64,000 bases of DNA from Saccharomyces mikatae IFO 1815 (lineage: Eukaryota; Ascomycota; Saccharomycetes; Saccharomycetales; Saccharomycetaceae), in the NCBI RefSeq assembly GCF_947241705.1, contig NC_079259.1, positions 1,116,001 through 1,180,000 on the forward strand, given 5' to 3'. Of this stretch, positions 10,432 through 21,557 are shown one piece after another. Within the stretch, counting starts at the first letter, position 1. Every line of letters begins with the position of its first letter. The notes under the pieces were generated by a model that saw only the letters and a list, made by a program, of their open reading frames with translations, made no database searches and was not told the DNA's origin. Made by a program: the position numbers and the translations under genes.

Positions 10432-12071
10432 CCTTAAATTAAAATTAGGTAAACTTTTGTTTTGTTTTTTTTATTCTTTGTTTTTAGAAAAGACAAGTTG
10501 AGCTTGTTTGTTCTTATTGGTGTTTTATTACGAACAAGCCAAATTCAAGCAGAGAAAGCGAACTACAAATAGGTATAAGATCCTTTCTCGACCGCCTTTT
10601 ATAGGTTTCCATGATCTCCCAATTGAGCTTCCTATTGTTTGCGAAATAGTATCTAAGCACCAATCTGCAACTTATGCTAGATTTTTTCAAAATAGGCACG
10701 AGGGCATCTGCACAAATCTCAACGTACCGTGAGCGAAAAAATGGGATTGATTCAAGGAACATTCCTAAAACCACCTACAGCTCTTTCTCTGCAAAGTTCC
10801 ACTAGTTTCTCCTTTTTTTCCAGTACTTTTAGGAAAAAACCGGTTCTCGATGCCGGGGCCCCACCATGTACCTGCACATTTTTGTGGGGTAGACGTGGAT
10901 AAAACGGATGTTCGTTGCCTGCAAAGGCTTTTTTGGTACGGCGCCCTTCTGGCAAGGAAAAATAGTTCGAGTGGTGAAGCTCGCTTTCGTAGCCCCTTGG
11001 GGGTAAGCATATGAAGCCTATTTGTCTTGGCGTCGCACACAGGAACAACGTACTTCATTTTTTGTCTCAAGCTGCTTATCACACCACATGTCACACTCGT
11101 GCACGTTCTCACTTCTTTGTCCTGCAGAGTTATTCCTTTGTGCCTCGGAAAGCACGGGCTAGTGCACTTCAATCATCCCTTGAGAGTTCCCAAATCCCTG
11201 CACAGGGATGAGCATGTGAACCCGTAGTTGTAGCTACGGGTGCTTGTTGGGCTTAGTTTCGGAATTTCTTTCTGTGGCTGCTATGTGTGCTGCTTATTTT
11301 CTTCCTTACCCCTTTTTCCATAAAAGGAATAGTGCTTGGCCGTTGTCCCGTTTTCCTGTTCAAAAGCATGGAACAGTTCTTCTAAGAACACCAGTCGAAA
11401 TGTGTTAGTGACTAAGCTAAGTTTCATTCCGTTGCGAAGCCATTCTAAACTTAAGAACTTTAAAACGCGAAGGGGGCTAAACATTGAATTTTCTATATCA
11501 TAAATGGAAAGAAAGTATTTGTTGCTTTATCAAGAAAAGAAAACATGAAGAAGAAGAAAAAATGTCCAGGACAAAAATTCCATCCCCTTTGTAAGGAAAA
11601 CTTTTGGAAACTTTCGAAGCTTGAAAAAAGCCAGGCTCGACGTTAAGGTTTCCTGCTTGAGTTTCGTGTGATATTGATCACGCTCTTTTTTAGTGACGGA
11701 CAAGTTTACTTCGCTGCTTTTTACTCTAGTATGGATCTCTTTAGGTAGTACAGTTTACATAGACATACATTCTTACCATTTTTGCCACCGTTTACGATGA
11801 CGGAAAGTTTTTATATTCTATCCGGCTTTTGCCGATGTTGCGAAGTAGGTAATAGCAGAAAAAAAATTCTATTCACAAACTGGCGACAAAAACTTCAGGA
11901 AACCAAAAAATGCTAAAATTTACTTGATATCACGTACCAATGTTTTTTATTAACTGTATCAGAGAATTATATATATATAAAGTCATAAAATCTTGTGTAT
12001 TCTTTATCATTATTAACTAGCACATCGAATTTAAAATACACCTTTATTCAGCACTAAAGTTCAGTGTGAAA
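10432..12071. promoter_or_regulatory. HXT6 upstream region with two tandem hairpins
   Basis: A 1.6-kb gap between HXT6 and the 3' end of HXT3. Two short perfect inverted repeats lie side by side: ATCCCTG/CAGGGAT (11194-11209, 2-base loop) and ACCCGTAG/CTACGGGT (11220-11241, 6-base loop). One Rgt1-type CGGANNA is seen at 11697-11703. The HXT6 leader-proximal sequence (10432-10530) resembles that of HXT7. S. cerevisiae has only a dubious frame here (YDR344C), and I call no gene. Confidence 0.5.
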
Positions 12072-13775
12072 TTATTTCTTACCGAACATTTTCTTGTAAA
12101 ATGGTTGGTCATCATGCATCAATGCGTCAGCATCGTAATCAACGCCTCTTCTGGAAGTTGGTACCCATGAAGCGGACTTCCATGGTAGAACACCTTCAGC
12201 GTACATGTCATTAACTTCTTCCAAAGTCAAACCCTTGGTTTCTGGAACAAAGAAGAAAACGTAGAAATAGGCGAAAACCATACAGCCCATGAAAACATAA
12301 CCGTAGTAGAAGTTGATGGCACCGGTAATAAATGGAGTGAAGAAACCAATCAAGAAACCCCAGATCCAGTTAGCAGCAGTGGCAATAGACATAGCCTTAG
12401 ACTTAATTCTCAATGGGAAAGTTTCAGAGATGACAACATAAGCAATTGGAGCCCATGTGGTAGCGAAACAGAAAATGTAGAAACATGCGAAGCAAATCAT
12501 ACAGTTACCAGCACCCTTGGATGAACCGTTACCTTGACCGTTTGGCCACAATCTAGTAACACCAACAGAAGCGTAGACGACATAACAGCAGACCATACCA
12601 ATAGCACCCCATAGCAAACAGTTACGACGCCCGAAACGATCGACTGTGTACAAGGAACAACAAGTAGAGAAGAGATTCACGATACCGAAAACGATAGAAG
12701 TTTCAAAGGAATCACTCATACCAACAGCGTTGAAAACAGTGGTACCATAGTAGAAGAAATAGTTATCACCAGTCAATTGTTGTAGAGATTGAATCATGAT
12801 ACCCATCATAGTACGTTTAAACATAGCAGGCTTACCAGTGAATAATTCACCCCATGATGCTGAACCAGCAGCTTTAGCTTCTTCAACACTAGCCTCAATG
12901 ACTTCTAATTCTTGTTGGATGAATGGATGGTCTGGAGCAACCTTATTAACCTTGGATAGAGAGGCTCTTGCTTGATCGATTTGACCAGCTTCAACCAAAT
13001 AACGTGGAGATTCTGGAACGAAAGTCATACCACCAATCATAAACAAAGCCCATGCGAAACATAAACCTAATGGAACTCTCCATTGGACAGAGTTAGAATA
13101 ATTCTTGGTACCGAAGTTAGTACAGTAACCCAAGAAAATACCTAAGGTAATCATCAATTGGTAACAAGAGACTAAGGTACCTCTCATTTCCTTAGGAGCG
13201 ACTTCAGAAATCAACATAGGAGATAAAACGGCAATACCACCAACACCTAGACCGGAAATGATTCTACCGATGAAATATTGGTACCATTTGTTGATAGATG
13301 CAATTTGAATAATAATACCGATGATGTAAATAACAACAACAACAATCAAACCCATCTTACGACCGTACATATCACCCAGCTTGGATAGAATGATACCACC
13401 AATGGCACAACCAATGTTGAAAATAGAGACAATTAAACCAGTTCTAACCTTAGACAAATAGAAAGTACCGTCATGGTGCTTCATACCGAATCTTCTGACA
13501 AAATCAGTTTGAGCAACGAAACCAGAAATGGTACCAGTATCCCAACCGAAAACGAAACCACCGAAGGCGACCATAACACAACAGATGGAGACGGTGACAT
13601 AAGCACCTTTACCAGTGTTTGGGTTGGTAAACACTTGGTTGGCCTCATCTTGGAAATCATCTTGAACACCTTTTTCTTCGGGCATGTTCATTACCTGGGA
13701 GCTGTTTGAAGGCAGCTCAGTATTTGAATTTTCACTTGATTTTTGTGGAGATATTAAATCTGGAGTTGAATTCAT
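12072..13775 (-). CDS. HXT3: Low-affinity hexose transporter Hxt3
   Basis: A 567-residue facilitative glucose/fructose transporter of the plasma membrane, used when sugar is plentiful. The N-tail ([18 protein letters not shown], then [12 protein letters not shown]) and C-tail ([13 protein letters not shown]) match remembered Hxt3. Twelve membrane segments and motifs [36 protein letters not shown] and [15 protein letters not shown] are present. The sequence from 13201 to 13498 is base-for-base identical to HXT6, giving Hxt3 the segment [14 protein letters not shown] in place of the MKHKDGSHYLSK I remember from S. cerevisiae. The upstream region carries several Rgt1-type CGGANNA sites, consistent with known glucose induction through Rgt1/Snf3/Rgt2. 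Confidence 0.96.
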   Translation of the reverse strand: MNSTPDLISPQKSSENSNTELPSNSSQVMNMPEEKGVQDDFQDEANQVFTNPNTGKGAYVTVSICCVMVAFGGFVFGWDTGTISGFVAQTDFVRRFGMKHHDGTFYLSKVRTGLIVSIFNIGCAIGGIILSKLGDMYGRKMGLIVVVVIYIIGIIIQIASINKWYQYFIGRIISGLGVGGIAVLSPMLISEVAPKEMRGTLVSCYQLMITLGIFLGYCTNFGTKNYSNSVQWRVPLGLCFAWALFMIGGMTFVPESPRYLVEAGQIDQARASLSKVNKVAPDHPFIQQELEVIEASVEEAKAAGSASWGELFTGKPAMFKRTMMGIMIQSLQQLTGDNYFFYYGTTVFNAVGMSDSFETSIVFGIVNLFSTCCSLYTVDRFGRRNCLLWGAIGMVCCYVVYASVGVTRLWPNGQGNGSSKGAGNCMICFACFYIFCFATTWAPIAYVVISETFPLRIKSKAMSIATAANWIWGFLIGFFTPFITGAINFYYGYVFMGCMVFAYFYVFFFVPETKGLTLEEVNDMYAEGVLPWKSASWVPTSRRGVDYDADALMHDDQPFYKKMFGKK

Positions 13776-16277
13776 GATTGTTTAACTCAGATATAAGTTT
13801 TGTTTATGGTTTTTATTTCTTCTGTAAAAGAAGTAACGAAACATATGGAGTATTCAATCAAAAGAGAAGAACAGCACCAGTATTTATATGCAACTCTGGA
13901 ATGGAAAAAACTTTGACTTTTCTTCTGTTCTGGAGAAATTCTCTGGGGATATGGTCCCCAGATTTTTTGGGTGGGCCCCCAACATCCCCCATCGTTACTG
14001 AGTTGTTTCTTTCTCTAGAAGGTCGTTGTACAGTGATTATCATGGCGGTCAGTACAATGACCTCCGGAAATACTAACATCGGGGAAAGCGGAAAATCTGG
14101 AAAAATTCTCTACGATGTTTTCTGTGTGATAATCCGCGACCGAGAGTTTTACCGAGTCCGCGGAACGAGATATTCCGTGTTTATTGCGGTATTATATGAG
14201 CCGGACGAAACCGGAAAAACTACGTGACAGGAACGATGACTGGGCAGCAGACCAAACTGGAAGAATATAGCTAAGAAAACGCGCACGGAACAAAAACGCT
14301 CCCGGAATTTCTCCGTGAGCAATCCTACTAGGGGATAATCATAGGATCCCGCTAATAAGCTATCTATACTAAAGACCAACCAAATGAAAGAAGATGCAAA
14401 CGAGCTAGAATGTTCCACAAATAGCTCATCTTGTAACCATTTTTCCCTCTTATTTTGTTCCCTCCTTCAGATCATCTCGAGAAAATGAAACCTACCTGCA
14501 ATGAAAACCAAAAAAATATTTTCTTCGTTAATATTGCTTGTTTGATTCTTATACGAATTCTGCTTGTTAATTATCATCAGACTTCACATTTTGTTAACAC
14601 ACGCTCTTGTCTAGCAGTATTTTCGCCAGCTTCGAAACAGTGACCAAAAAAAAAATTTCAGCTGTAGAACTTTCAGGCACATTTTCGCTGATAAACTAGA
14701 TCTTTTTCGAAATTACACCGCCATTCAATATATCGGTATAAAATTTTGCCGAAAAACCACAAATTAGCCGCACAGTTATTTGGGCAGCATCGCAGTAAAG
14801 TAAGGATGCAGATTAGATATGAAAGTTGAGCATCACAGTTCTTACAATTGTTTCCTAATGCTGGCTTGGATATTGCCTTCATCCCGCACAAGAGCGGGCT
14901 CGCTCCGCACGAGGAAAATGAAGAGTTAAAACAGCATCAAATTCTAGATTTGGAGGGTGGAGAACAATTAGTAAAGTGTTCTTCATATACTTCTATGTTC
15001 TCCGAACGATCTTTCAAAGTAATAAAAAAGTGCTCTTTCTTGGTTGACTAAGACGTATGAGCATCGCTATAGACAGTTACCCTAGCTAAGATATTTAGTA
15101 CTTTATAGCCTTTTTGTATGTCTTTTCTCAACTTTTCTTGACAAAGAGACGTACTAATGTTTGCTTCGGACTCTTTCAAATTCCATTTTCCTTCTTTCCT
15201 TAATTTGTTGCAAAAACATAAAACAAGACAAAACGTAAACATATAATGTTAAGAAAGCTCATGGCAAAATTACATGGGTCCGTTTCCATGACCTTATAAA
15301 GAAAGCAAGAAGACAGACTGCATTACCTATCAGCATACATAAAACTAAATCAAAGAAAGTAACAAGCTAGGCGAGGGTAATTTCGAACCACATTGAAAAT
15401 CAAGATACTATTCACGGTGCTTATACAGTCATGTTTAACCATATATATATATATAACATATGTAATGTAAGGCTTTTTCACGTTGCGATTGGATTTACGA
15501 ATTCAAATATGCATTTTGCTATAACATTTTTTCACCTTTGTTCTCCGCACATCGGTTTTCTTTCATGCGCTTTTCCTAAATTGCTCTTAAATAAACGCTT
15601 CCGATTGTCAGCAGCCGTAGAAAATCAATAACCCCTTACTTCCAAAAATAGACATCGTACTCTTGAGGTGCTTAGCTTACTTAAGCAGTAGCATCCTTAT
15701 GTGGCGTTTTTTAATGAGCTCCGCAAGAATTGCGGTAATTTTTACTTGAGGCGTTTAGAACACTTTGAATATACCATAGAGGCTTTATTAACCAAGCAAA
15801 TTGTTAGTACTAAGTTTCATCAAACCTGGTGTAGAGTTGATACCTCCAGCCCGATATACATTGAACCCTCTTCAAACACTGCATTGTGCATGTATGTATT
15901 CGGATTGAGAGGTTCTTGACGCTGTTTTTGTTTGATTGACAAAGGTCGTCAAGGTTATGCCTTCGCTTCCGCCCACAAACCTCATCCACTTGCTTAGGCT
16001 ATAATACATTATATATATATATGTATATATATATGTATACATACATATGATAAGAGATGAATTAAAGGACAACTGCTTACTCAAGGTCATATTTTGTTTA
16101 CCATGGTCATTCTTCTGCATCACTTTCATCTTCAAACTATATTTTTGATTATATGACACAGAAATCAAAAGAGGGTATAACAGTAACTTAATTATTATAA
16201 TTATTAAACTTTGCAACATTAGATTTTCAAATTAAATCAAAAATAAGGAAGAACGTACAAGTGTTTCCCATTTTTGC
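13776..16277. promoter_or_regulatory. HXT3 upstream region (2.5 kb)
   Basis: The proximal 550 bp hold an Rgt1-type cluster: CGGANNA on the plus strand at 14089, 14202, 14212 and 14286, and the reverse form TNNTCCG at 14171 and 14309. A TATA-like TATTTATATG lies near 13878. The distal part (14.4-16.2 kb) contains T/A-rich runs and a TA/TATG repeat near 16009-16045. Small open frames such as 13778-14227 and 15431-15631 show no recognisable protein. The 16.2-kb end is the SVF1 3' flank. Confidence 0.55.
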
Positions 16278-17738
16278 TCATGCTTCATTGTAAGATTCTT
16301 CACTTATTACATCCGATTCAGAAATGAAGGTTACTTCTGTCCAAGATACACCGTGAACTTTCTCACCACCATTTATTTGTAAAGTAGAGTTCTTTGGGTC
16401 AGCATACTGGTAAATGAATGGCTTAGTACCGGCAACACCAGAGACAATATTCTTAACGAAGCTTGGAATTTCGCCCATCACATCAATTCTTTCGACTAAG
16501 TTATCCAATGGGCCTTCCACAACAGCGTTAATCTTATACTCTTCCGCAACGTTTTTATATTCTTCTTCCTCTTCCTCTTCCTCTTCCTCCTCCTTCTCAT
16601 CCTCTGCTTTTTCATCTTGGTTAGCGCTGTCCCCCGACTCTAATTGTTCATCCTTGATTTTAGTATTGATACCTTTGAAGGTGACTTTGATGTCTTTTGG
16701 AACTTTCCAACCTACAGAATCAATCTCTGCATTTAAGTGTTCAACAGTGTTGTCAGTTGTCACTGCTAAAATTTCCTTATCGTCGGTGATTATACCAGCA
16801 GAAATTTTAGTGTTGGCGTATGATTTTGGTGTGGTAAATTCCATCAATACCGCAGAGTACTTTTCTGAATGAAAAAACATGAAGTTCCATGCCTTAGCTG
16901 CGTGATGAGGCTTCATGCCTTGAAAAGCCATTATAAAGGTAGAAATTGCAGGATCTTCTTCCTTAAAGATAATAGTACGGTCTTCATAGACAACCTCAAG
17001 GTCCTCACTGTCACTTTCCTCTTCACTGTCACTTTCTTCCTCACTGCCAGACTCCTCTTCAGAATCACTAGATTCTTCTTCATCATCATTATCATCCTCA
17101 TCGGCTGTGCTTTCTTGATCATCAGATTCTGAAATGACTTCTTTCTTAACTTTGATAGTACCGTGACAAGCATTTCTTGGCCAGAAAACGTGTCTCATGC
17201 TACCCCAAGGTTCATCGATGTTATTACCATAATAAGTGGCAGGATCATCGCCAACCTTAGCTCCAGGTGTTAATCTTCTAATATGTAAGTCAATGACAGA
17301 TAAATCGCAAACACTGGATTGAATGTGATAGCTTTCACCGTCTTCACTCAATTCAACAGAAAGATTATCAGCGTAAAAATTTGCATCTTTGATGTAAAAA
17401 TTTTCCAACTTGGTAGACGTCCAGATATTCAAATCATCTGGGTTCTTCGAATCAAAAATTCTGAAGGTAAATTGAGATGCAGTATGCAAACCAATTATGT
17501 TCGAGTGAATAATCTGAGCAAAACCAAAAATACCAGTTTTCAAGTCACTGAAATAAAAAGTAACTGTTTCAACGTTTGTGTGGTCAGGAGCTTGCCAAAA
17601 GAAATCTTCACGAGTGGTTGCTCTGTAAGGCTGCCTATTTTTTACCCTATCAGCAACACTATGAATGTAATCTTTCCCGTATTCAGGTTCAGCCATACCG
17701 GTGACTGCAGAAATCCCACCTTTTATCCACTTCAACAT
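16278..17738 (-). CDS. SVF1: Svf1, survival factor / ceramide transfer protein
   Basis: A 486-residue Svf1-family protein. In S. cerevisiae Svf1 protects cells during oxidative stress and the diauxic shift, and acts in ceramide transport between ER and Golgi; the fold is two lipocalin-like barrels. The N-terminus MLKWIKGGISAVTGMAEPEYG is amphipathic and proposed to bind membranes. Conserved blocks include EDFFWQAPDHTNVETVTFYF, GFAQIIHSN and PWGSMRHVFWPRNACHG. Two acidic low-complexity stretches interrupt the folds, at about residues 200-250 (Ser-Asp-Glu repeats) and 380-400 (poly-Glu). The first is longer and more repetitive than I recall from S. cerevisiae. The gene shares a divergent upstream region with MRP1. 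Confidence 0.95.
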   Translation of the reverse strand: MLKWIKGGISAVTGMAEPEYGKDYIHSVADRVKNRQPYRATTREDFFWQAPDHTNVETVTFYFSDLKTGIFGFAQIIHSNIIGLHTASQFTFRIFDSKNPDDLNIWTSTKLENFYIKDANFYADNLSVELSEDGESYHIQSSVCDLSVIDLHIRRLTPGAKVGDDPATYYGNNIDEPWGSMRHVFWPRNACHGTIKVKKEVISESDDQESTADEDDNDDEEESSDSEEESGSEEESDSEEESDSEDLEVVYEDRTIIFKEEDPAISTFIMAFQGMKPHHAAKAWNFMFFHSEKYSAVLMEFTTPKSYANTKISAGIITDDKEILAVTTDNTVEHLNAEIDSVGWKVPKDIKVTFKGINTKIKDEQLESGDSANQDEKAEDEKEEEEEEEEEEEYKNVAEEYKINAVVEGPLDNLVERIDVMGEIPSFVKNIVSGVAGTKPFIYQYADPKNSTLQINGGEKVHGVSWTEVTFISESDVISEESYNEA

Positions 17739-18265
17739 TCTATTATACTATGGAAAAGCTTAATTTCTCTTTTTTTTTTTCGATTCGATGCAATAAGTGA
17801 TTGAATCTTCTCGACCTTCTATGAAGTTCAATTTACCAAACAAAAATTTAGAAGATTTTTGTCAACAACGTCTATCTATATATAACAAACGAAATGCCGT
17901 GTTGTCGAGAATCGCAAGGAGTAACCGTCTAGAATATGTCCGAGTTTGTTTCAATCATCCAGCTGTCATTTCGGTTTTGTTTTCTCCCACTCATCGCAAG
18001 TTTGCCTCCTCAACAACAAAAAAACAGCGAAAAAAAAGCGGTAATAAACAGGCCCTAATAACTCGTGAACAGTGATAATATTATGCCGGATTTTTGCTTA
18101 GGTCTTCCAAGAACGATAGATATCATTAGGCGCAGGTTAGAAAAAGTATGGTTGAAGGAAATGAAAAGTGCCATAATTGTGATTAGATTAAAGAATCGAT
18201 CACTGATTTGTTGTAATAGCTGATCGAATCGATAATAGTCTTGAATTCCGAAGTTTTCCTGCATC
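17739..18265. promoter_or_regulatory. Divergent SVF1/MRP1 intergenic region
   Basis: About 530 bp serve as upstream sequence for SVF1 (leftward) and MRP1 (rightward). The MRP1 side is AT-rich without a clear canonical TATA box, as is common for mitochondrial ribosomal protein genes. A frame from 17797 to 18075 is open but resembles nothing I know. Confidence 0.5.
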
Positions 18266-19231
18266 ATGCTTCGCTTTACTTGTGTTCGCGCTATAAGAAA
18301 GTACTCTAGCAGGCATGCATTGGAACATTTGAAAGAAGGTGCTCCACTGAAAGGGCTCTTTTCTGTTGACGGATTACAGAAGGCATGGTTTGATCGAGTA
18401 AAATATCTCGATGCCCAATTAAACAATTGTACAAATGAGGCGCAACAGAAACCCTTAGAAACACTCATCCATGAAAATTCGAAATCTGCCTCTAAGAAAC
18501 ACGTTATGAACTACGCATCGTCACTGTACAGCTTGAGATTTAGCATGTCGTCACTTCAAGGATGTGCCAGGACTCCCCCAGAGGAATGCGCCAAGCTGGG
18601 CCCAGAAGCGTTACTTCAGACCCCAGATTTCCATAAAACAACAAGCAACGAACCATTGACCACTGGCAACAAACTGTTACAAGAAGCTTTAATTTCCTCA
18701 TTTGGTTCTCTGGTGGAATTTAAAACGCTTCTAATAAACTCGAACCTTGCATTAGCAGGCGACGGGTTTACGTGGCTAGTTGCAAGACGGCAGCTCGATA
18801 AACGCACCAGCCACAATGATATGGCAAATAGTGACATTGAATATGATAAACTATTTATTCTGAATACTTATAATGCTGGAACTCCTTTCAACTTTTCTAC
18901 TTCTGGAATAATGAATGAGCTCAATAACCAATACACTAATTTAGAAAAACAACGAGCCAAGGAAGCAGGGAAAGTTGATGGTTCCGATGTGGCTGCCAAG
19001 CACACTAGGACCAAGTTTATTTATGAAACACAACAGAAAGGATTTTCGGGAAAAGAGGTTTCATACATTCCATTGTTAGCCATTGATGCGTCCCCTAAGA
19101 CGTGGTTAACTGATTATGGTGTATTCGGGAAACGTGAATATTTAGAGAGAATATGGGATTCCATAGAATGGAGGATAGTGGAATCAAGACTACCTCAACG
19201 CACTAAAATCCAAGCATTCAACACTTTGTGA
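18266..19231 (+). CDS. MRP1: Mitochondrial small-subunit ribosomal protein Mrp1 (mS43)
   Basis: A 321-residue protein of the mitochondrial 37S ribosomal subunit. The N-terminus [21 protein letters not shown] is basic, hydroxylated and free of acidic residues until His-Glu, typical of a matrix targeting presequence. The body resembles the Fe/Mn superoxide dismutase fold from which mS43 derives ([50 protein letters not shown], similar to the SOD C-terminal domain). The metal-binding motif is not intact, in line with a structural rather than enzymatic role. Length equals S. cerevisiae Mrp1. Downstream is the convergent PAL1 gene, about 240 bp away. Confidence 0.95.
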   Translation: MLRFTCVRAIRKYSSRHALEHLKEGAPLKGLFSVDGLQKAWFDRVKYLDAQLNNCTNEAQQKPLETLIHENSKSASKKHVMNYASSLYSLRFSMSSLQGCARTPPEECAKLGPEALLQTPDFHKTTSNEPLTTGNKLLQEALISSFGSLVEFKTLLINSNLALAGDGFTWLVARRQLDKRTSHNDMANSDIEYDKLFILNTYNAGTPFNFSTSGIMNELNNQYTNLEKQRAKEAGKVDGSDVAAKHTRTKFIYETQQKGFSGKEVSYIPLLAIDASPKTWLTDYGVFGKREYLERIWDSIEWRIVESRLPQRTKIQAFNTL

Positions 19232-19475
19232 ATAAAACCGGCAATGAGAGCTCACACCTTTTTTTGATATAAGTTGATAGTCTCTGTAAATATATAAAAT
19301 CAAACTACTCGTAATGTGTATATATAACATGGTCTCTAAGTTATTTTGTTCCTGCCTCTTTTCTTGTTCCGAATTTAGTTGTTCCTGTTTTCTGATCCTT
19401 ATATGGAAGTGTAAAACGTCAACATGTGGCTCTAGTTTTTGTTTTGATACCTCCTTTCCCTCTTTTAGGTTTTAT

Positions 19476-20972
19476 CTACTGACTTTTCCTTCCTACTTTT
19501 AAACTTTTAACTCTGTTAAGTAATTTACTACCCGTCGATTTCTTTTTCATGTTGGACTCATTGTAGCGCACGCCCAAATAAATGTCTTCTTCGTCCTGAT
19601 TATCGCCGTTATGGTCGTCGAAGCCTGCGGCATAATTGGATTGGTGAGCTCTGTTGGAGGAGTTCACAGTTTTTGACCTCCTAACACTTTCGTTATTATG
19701 GCTAACATCATAGCTGTCTCTGCTCAAACTCAAATTTCTTCTAACACCTGTCATGGGGGCATTACTATCACTGGATCCTCCAAGGCCTAATCGTTGAGAA
19801 AGGGACTTGTTTCTTTGTAGGCCACCATTACGATTATGGTATGAGTGTGATTTTATATCGTTTCTAATAGCTGCTGAGGAAGCAGGTGCTCCATCCAAAA
19901 AAGTACTGGAGCCTAAACCTGCAGTAATAGGCCCATGAACCAATTCTGTCTTATTTTTAGCGTCCATTTGTTGAACGTTACCTATGTTTGCTTTTATTGC
20001 ATCTTGCGTATCACCGCCTCTCCTCAGAATCTGCGGACTGTATTGATATATATCAGAATCATCTATATCATCTCTTCCAAAAACTTCATCCAACGCAGAC
20101 TTTTTAGTTGAAGCGCCGCCGATAGTACTATTTGGACCATCTGCCGGAAAAGCTAAAACAGGTGCAGCTTTGTTATTTTTATTTCTATGGGGTGTTACTG
20201 CATCGAAAGGACCGTCATGATGAAATGAACCGCCGAACAACCCAGTTACATCTAATTTATCAATAGTATCGACATTCTTAGGTATAATAACTTTACTCTT
20301 TCTCTTTCCCTTCTTCGAAGGAGTTGAAGAGGAGGAAGCTTCACGGTGATGATGTGATGAAGATCTACGTGGAACGTGTGTGCCGCTGTTACTATGTTCA
20401 CGATGAGAAGAAGAGCGAGAACTTTTTTCCTTTGGATAAGCTTTCCTTGACCCATCAGTAGAAGTGATCTCTTCATATGAAGGTGGCAAATCAGTGTTTC
20501 CTTGTTTCTTACTTGTTGCATTTGCGTCACTTTCCTCCAGATATCTTTGCCTTAATTGCTCTTTTTCTTCTTTAGCGGTAGGATGATGTTTACTTTTGGA
20601 AGGTGGTGGAGGGGATCTTACAATATCATTTGTGGAACTCACATCGTCGAGAAATGGATTCTTTGAGGAAATAGCCCTTGAAGATGGTGATAAACTACCA
20701 GTACTAAAGCTCTCCAGACCGGCATAAGCACCTTGCTGATCAGCATTTCGTTGCCGTTCACCCTCGGGAATACTTGGAAATGATAATTGTGAGGATGTTC
20801 TAGTGTCTAATTGCGGCATGTCAAATGAATTGGTACATATTTGGTTTCTCGCCCATTCTTGGAATTGGGAATCATTTTTATATTGATTAATACTCGAATC
20901 AATTGCGGCATTTCTGAAAGGGTTATTGACAGAAAATGGTCTACTAGATCCACTACTACTTCTATTCTCCAT
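19476..20972 (-). CDS. PAL1: Pal1, endocytic coat-associated protein
   Basis: A 498-residue Pal1-family protein. S. cerevisiae Pal1 arrives early at endocytic sites with Ede1, and its fission-yeast relative acts in cell morphology. It is hydrophilic and mostly disordered, rich in Ser, Asn and basic residues. Asn-Pro-Phe motifs suited to EH-domain binding appear as VNNPFRNA near residue 17 and SKNPFLDD near residue 107. The conserved Pal1 core lies around residues 130-290 (KEEKEQLRQRYLEESDANATS; IPKNVDTIDKLDVTGLFGGSFHHDGPFDAVTPHRNK). The C-terminus is basic (LLNRVKSLKVGRKSQ). The ATG chosen gives MENRSSSGSSRPFSV, as in the S. cerevisiae protein. Confidence 0.95.
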   Translation of the reverse strand: MENRSSSGSSRPFSVNNPFRNAAIDSSINQYKNDSQFQEWARNQICTNSFDMPQLDTRTSSQLSFPSIPEGERQRNADQQGAYAGLESFSTGSLSPSSRAISSKNPFLDDVSSTNDIVRSPPPPSKSKHHPTAKEEKEQLRQRYLEESDANATSKKQGNTDLPPSYEEITSTDGSRKAYPKEKSSRSSSHREHSNSGTHVPRRSSSHHHREASSSSTPSKKGKRKSKVIIPKNVDTIDKLDVTGLFGGSFHHDGPFDAVTPHRNKNNKAAPVLAFPADGPNSTIGGASTKKSALDEVFGRDDIDDSDIYQYSPQILRRGGDTQDAIKANIGNVQQMDAKNKTELVHGPITAGLGSSTFLDGAPASSAAIRNDIKSHSYHNRNGGLQRNKSLSQRLGLGGSSDSNAPMTGVRRNLSLSRDSYDVSHNNESVRRSKTVNSSNRAHQSNYAAGFDDHNGDNQDEEDIYLGVRYNESNMKKKSTGSKLLNRVKSLKVGRKSQ

Positions 20973-21557
20973 GCTGAATATTGGGTATGTGTCAAATATC
21001 TAACAAAGGCAACTGTTAGCAATAGTCTAATGCAATCTTTGCTGTATCTGTAATTAAATAGTTGGAATTTATGATAGAATGAGATTACGTGTTCAATGAG
21101 ATAGGTTCACAAAACACTTGAATTCCTCCAAAAAAACTAATGCAGAGGGCAAGCCAAGCTGAATATACGATGGATTTTAAGCACGATAAGAATACAACTT
21201 AAGAGTTCTTCAAGAATTACCTGCCAAGGAAGGTTGTCTTCATGCCCAGTAAATAACCTATCGCCAGTCACCATGATCTGCTGAACCGGCCTCGAGGCGA
21301 GAAAAAAAGAAAAAAAAAAGAAAAAGTAACGCGATCTACGCCCCCGTGTACGACGATTCTCTGAGACAGCTGCTAAGGGTTGATCATAAGTACTTGTTTT
21401 CACAAAGCTGATAATCAAGAACGACATGATATAATTCTTTAGTATGTTGCAGTTAGGTTTTCTATCATCTTTTCTTCTTGTAAAATTCCAGGAATAGATC
21501 ATCGGATCATTATGTAATGTAGTTATATGTACTTAGTGGGAAAAGAAAAGCCCCAAA
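20973..21557. other. Intergenic: PAL1 promoter and YPS7 3' end
   Basis: A 585-bp gap holding the PAL1 5' region and the YPS7 terminator region. A purine-rich run of A with interspersed G lies at about 21300-21327. No additional gene or repeat is supported. Confidence 0.5.

Noticed and set aside
13778-14227. Open frame of 149 codons reading out of the HXT3 promoter
   Set aside because: It overlaps the HXT3 regulatory region and Rgt1-type cluster; the protein is low-complexity and unlike anything known. Divergent transcription noise is more likely.
16414-16872. Open frame antisense to SVF1 with long Ser run
   Set aside because: Mirror of the poly-Glu coding repeat in SVF1; a shadow frame.
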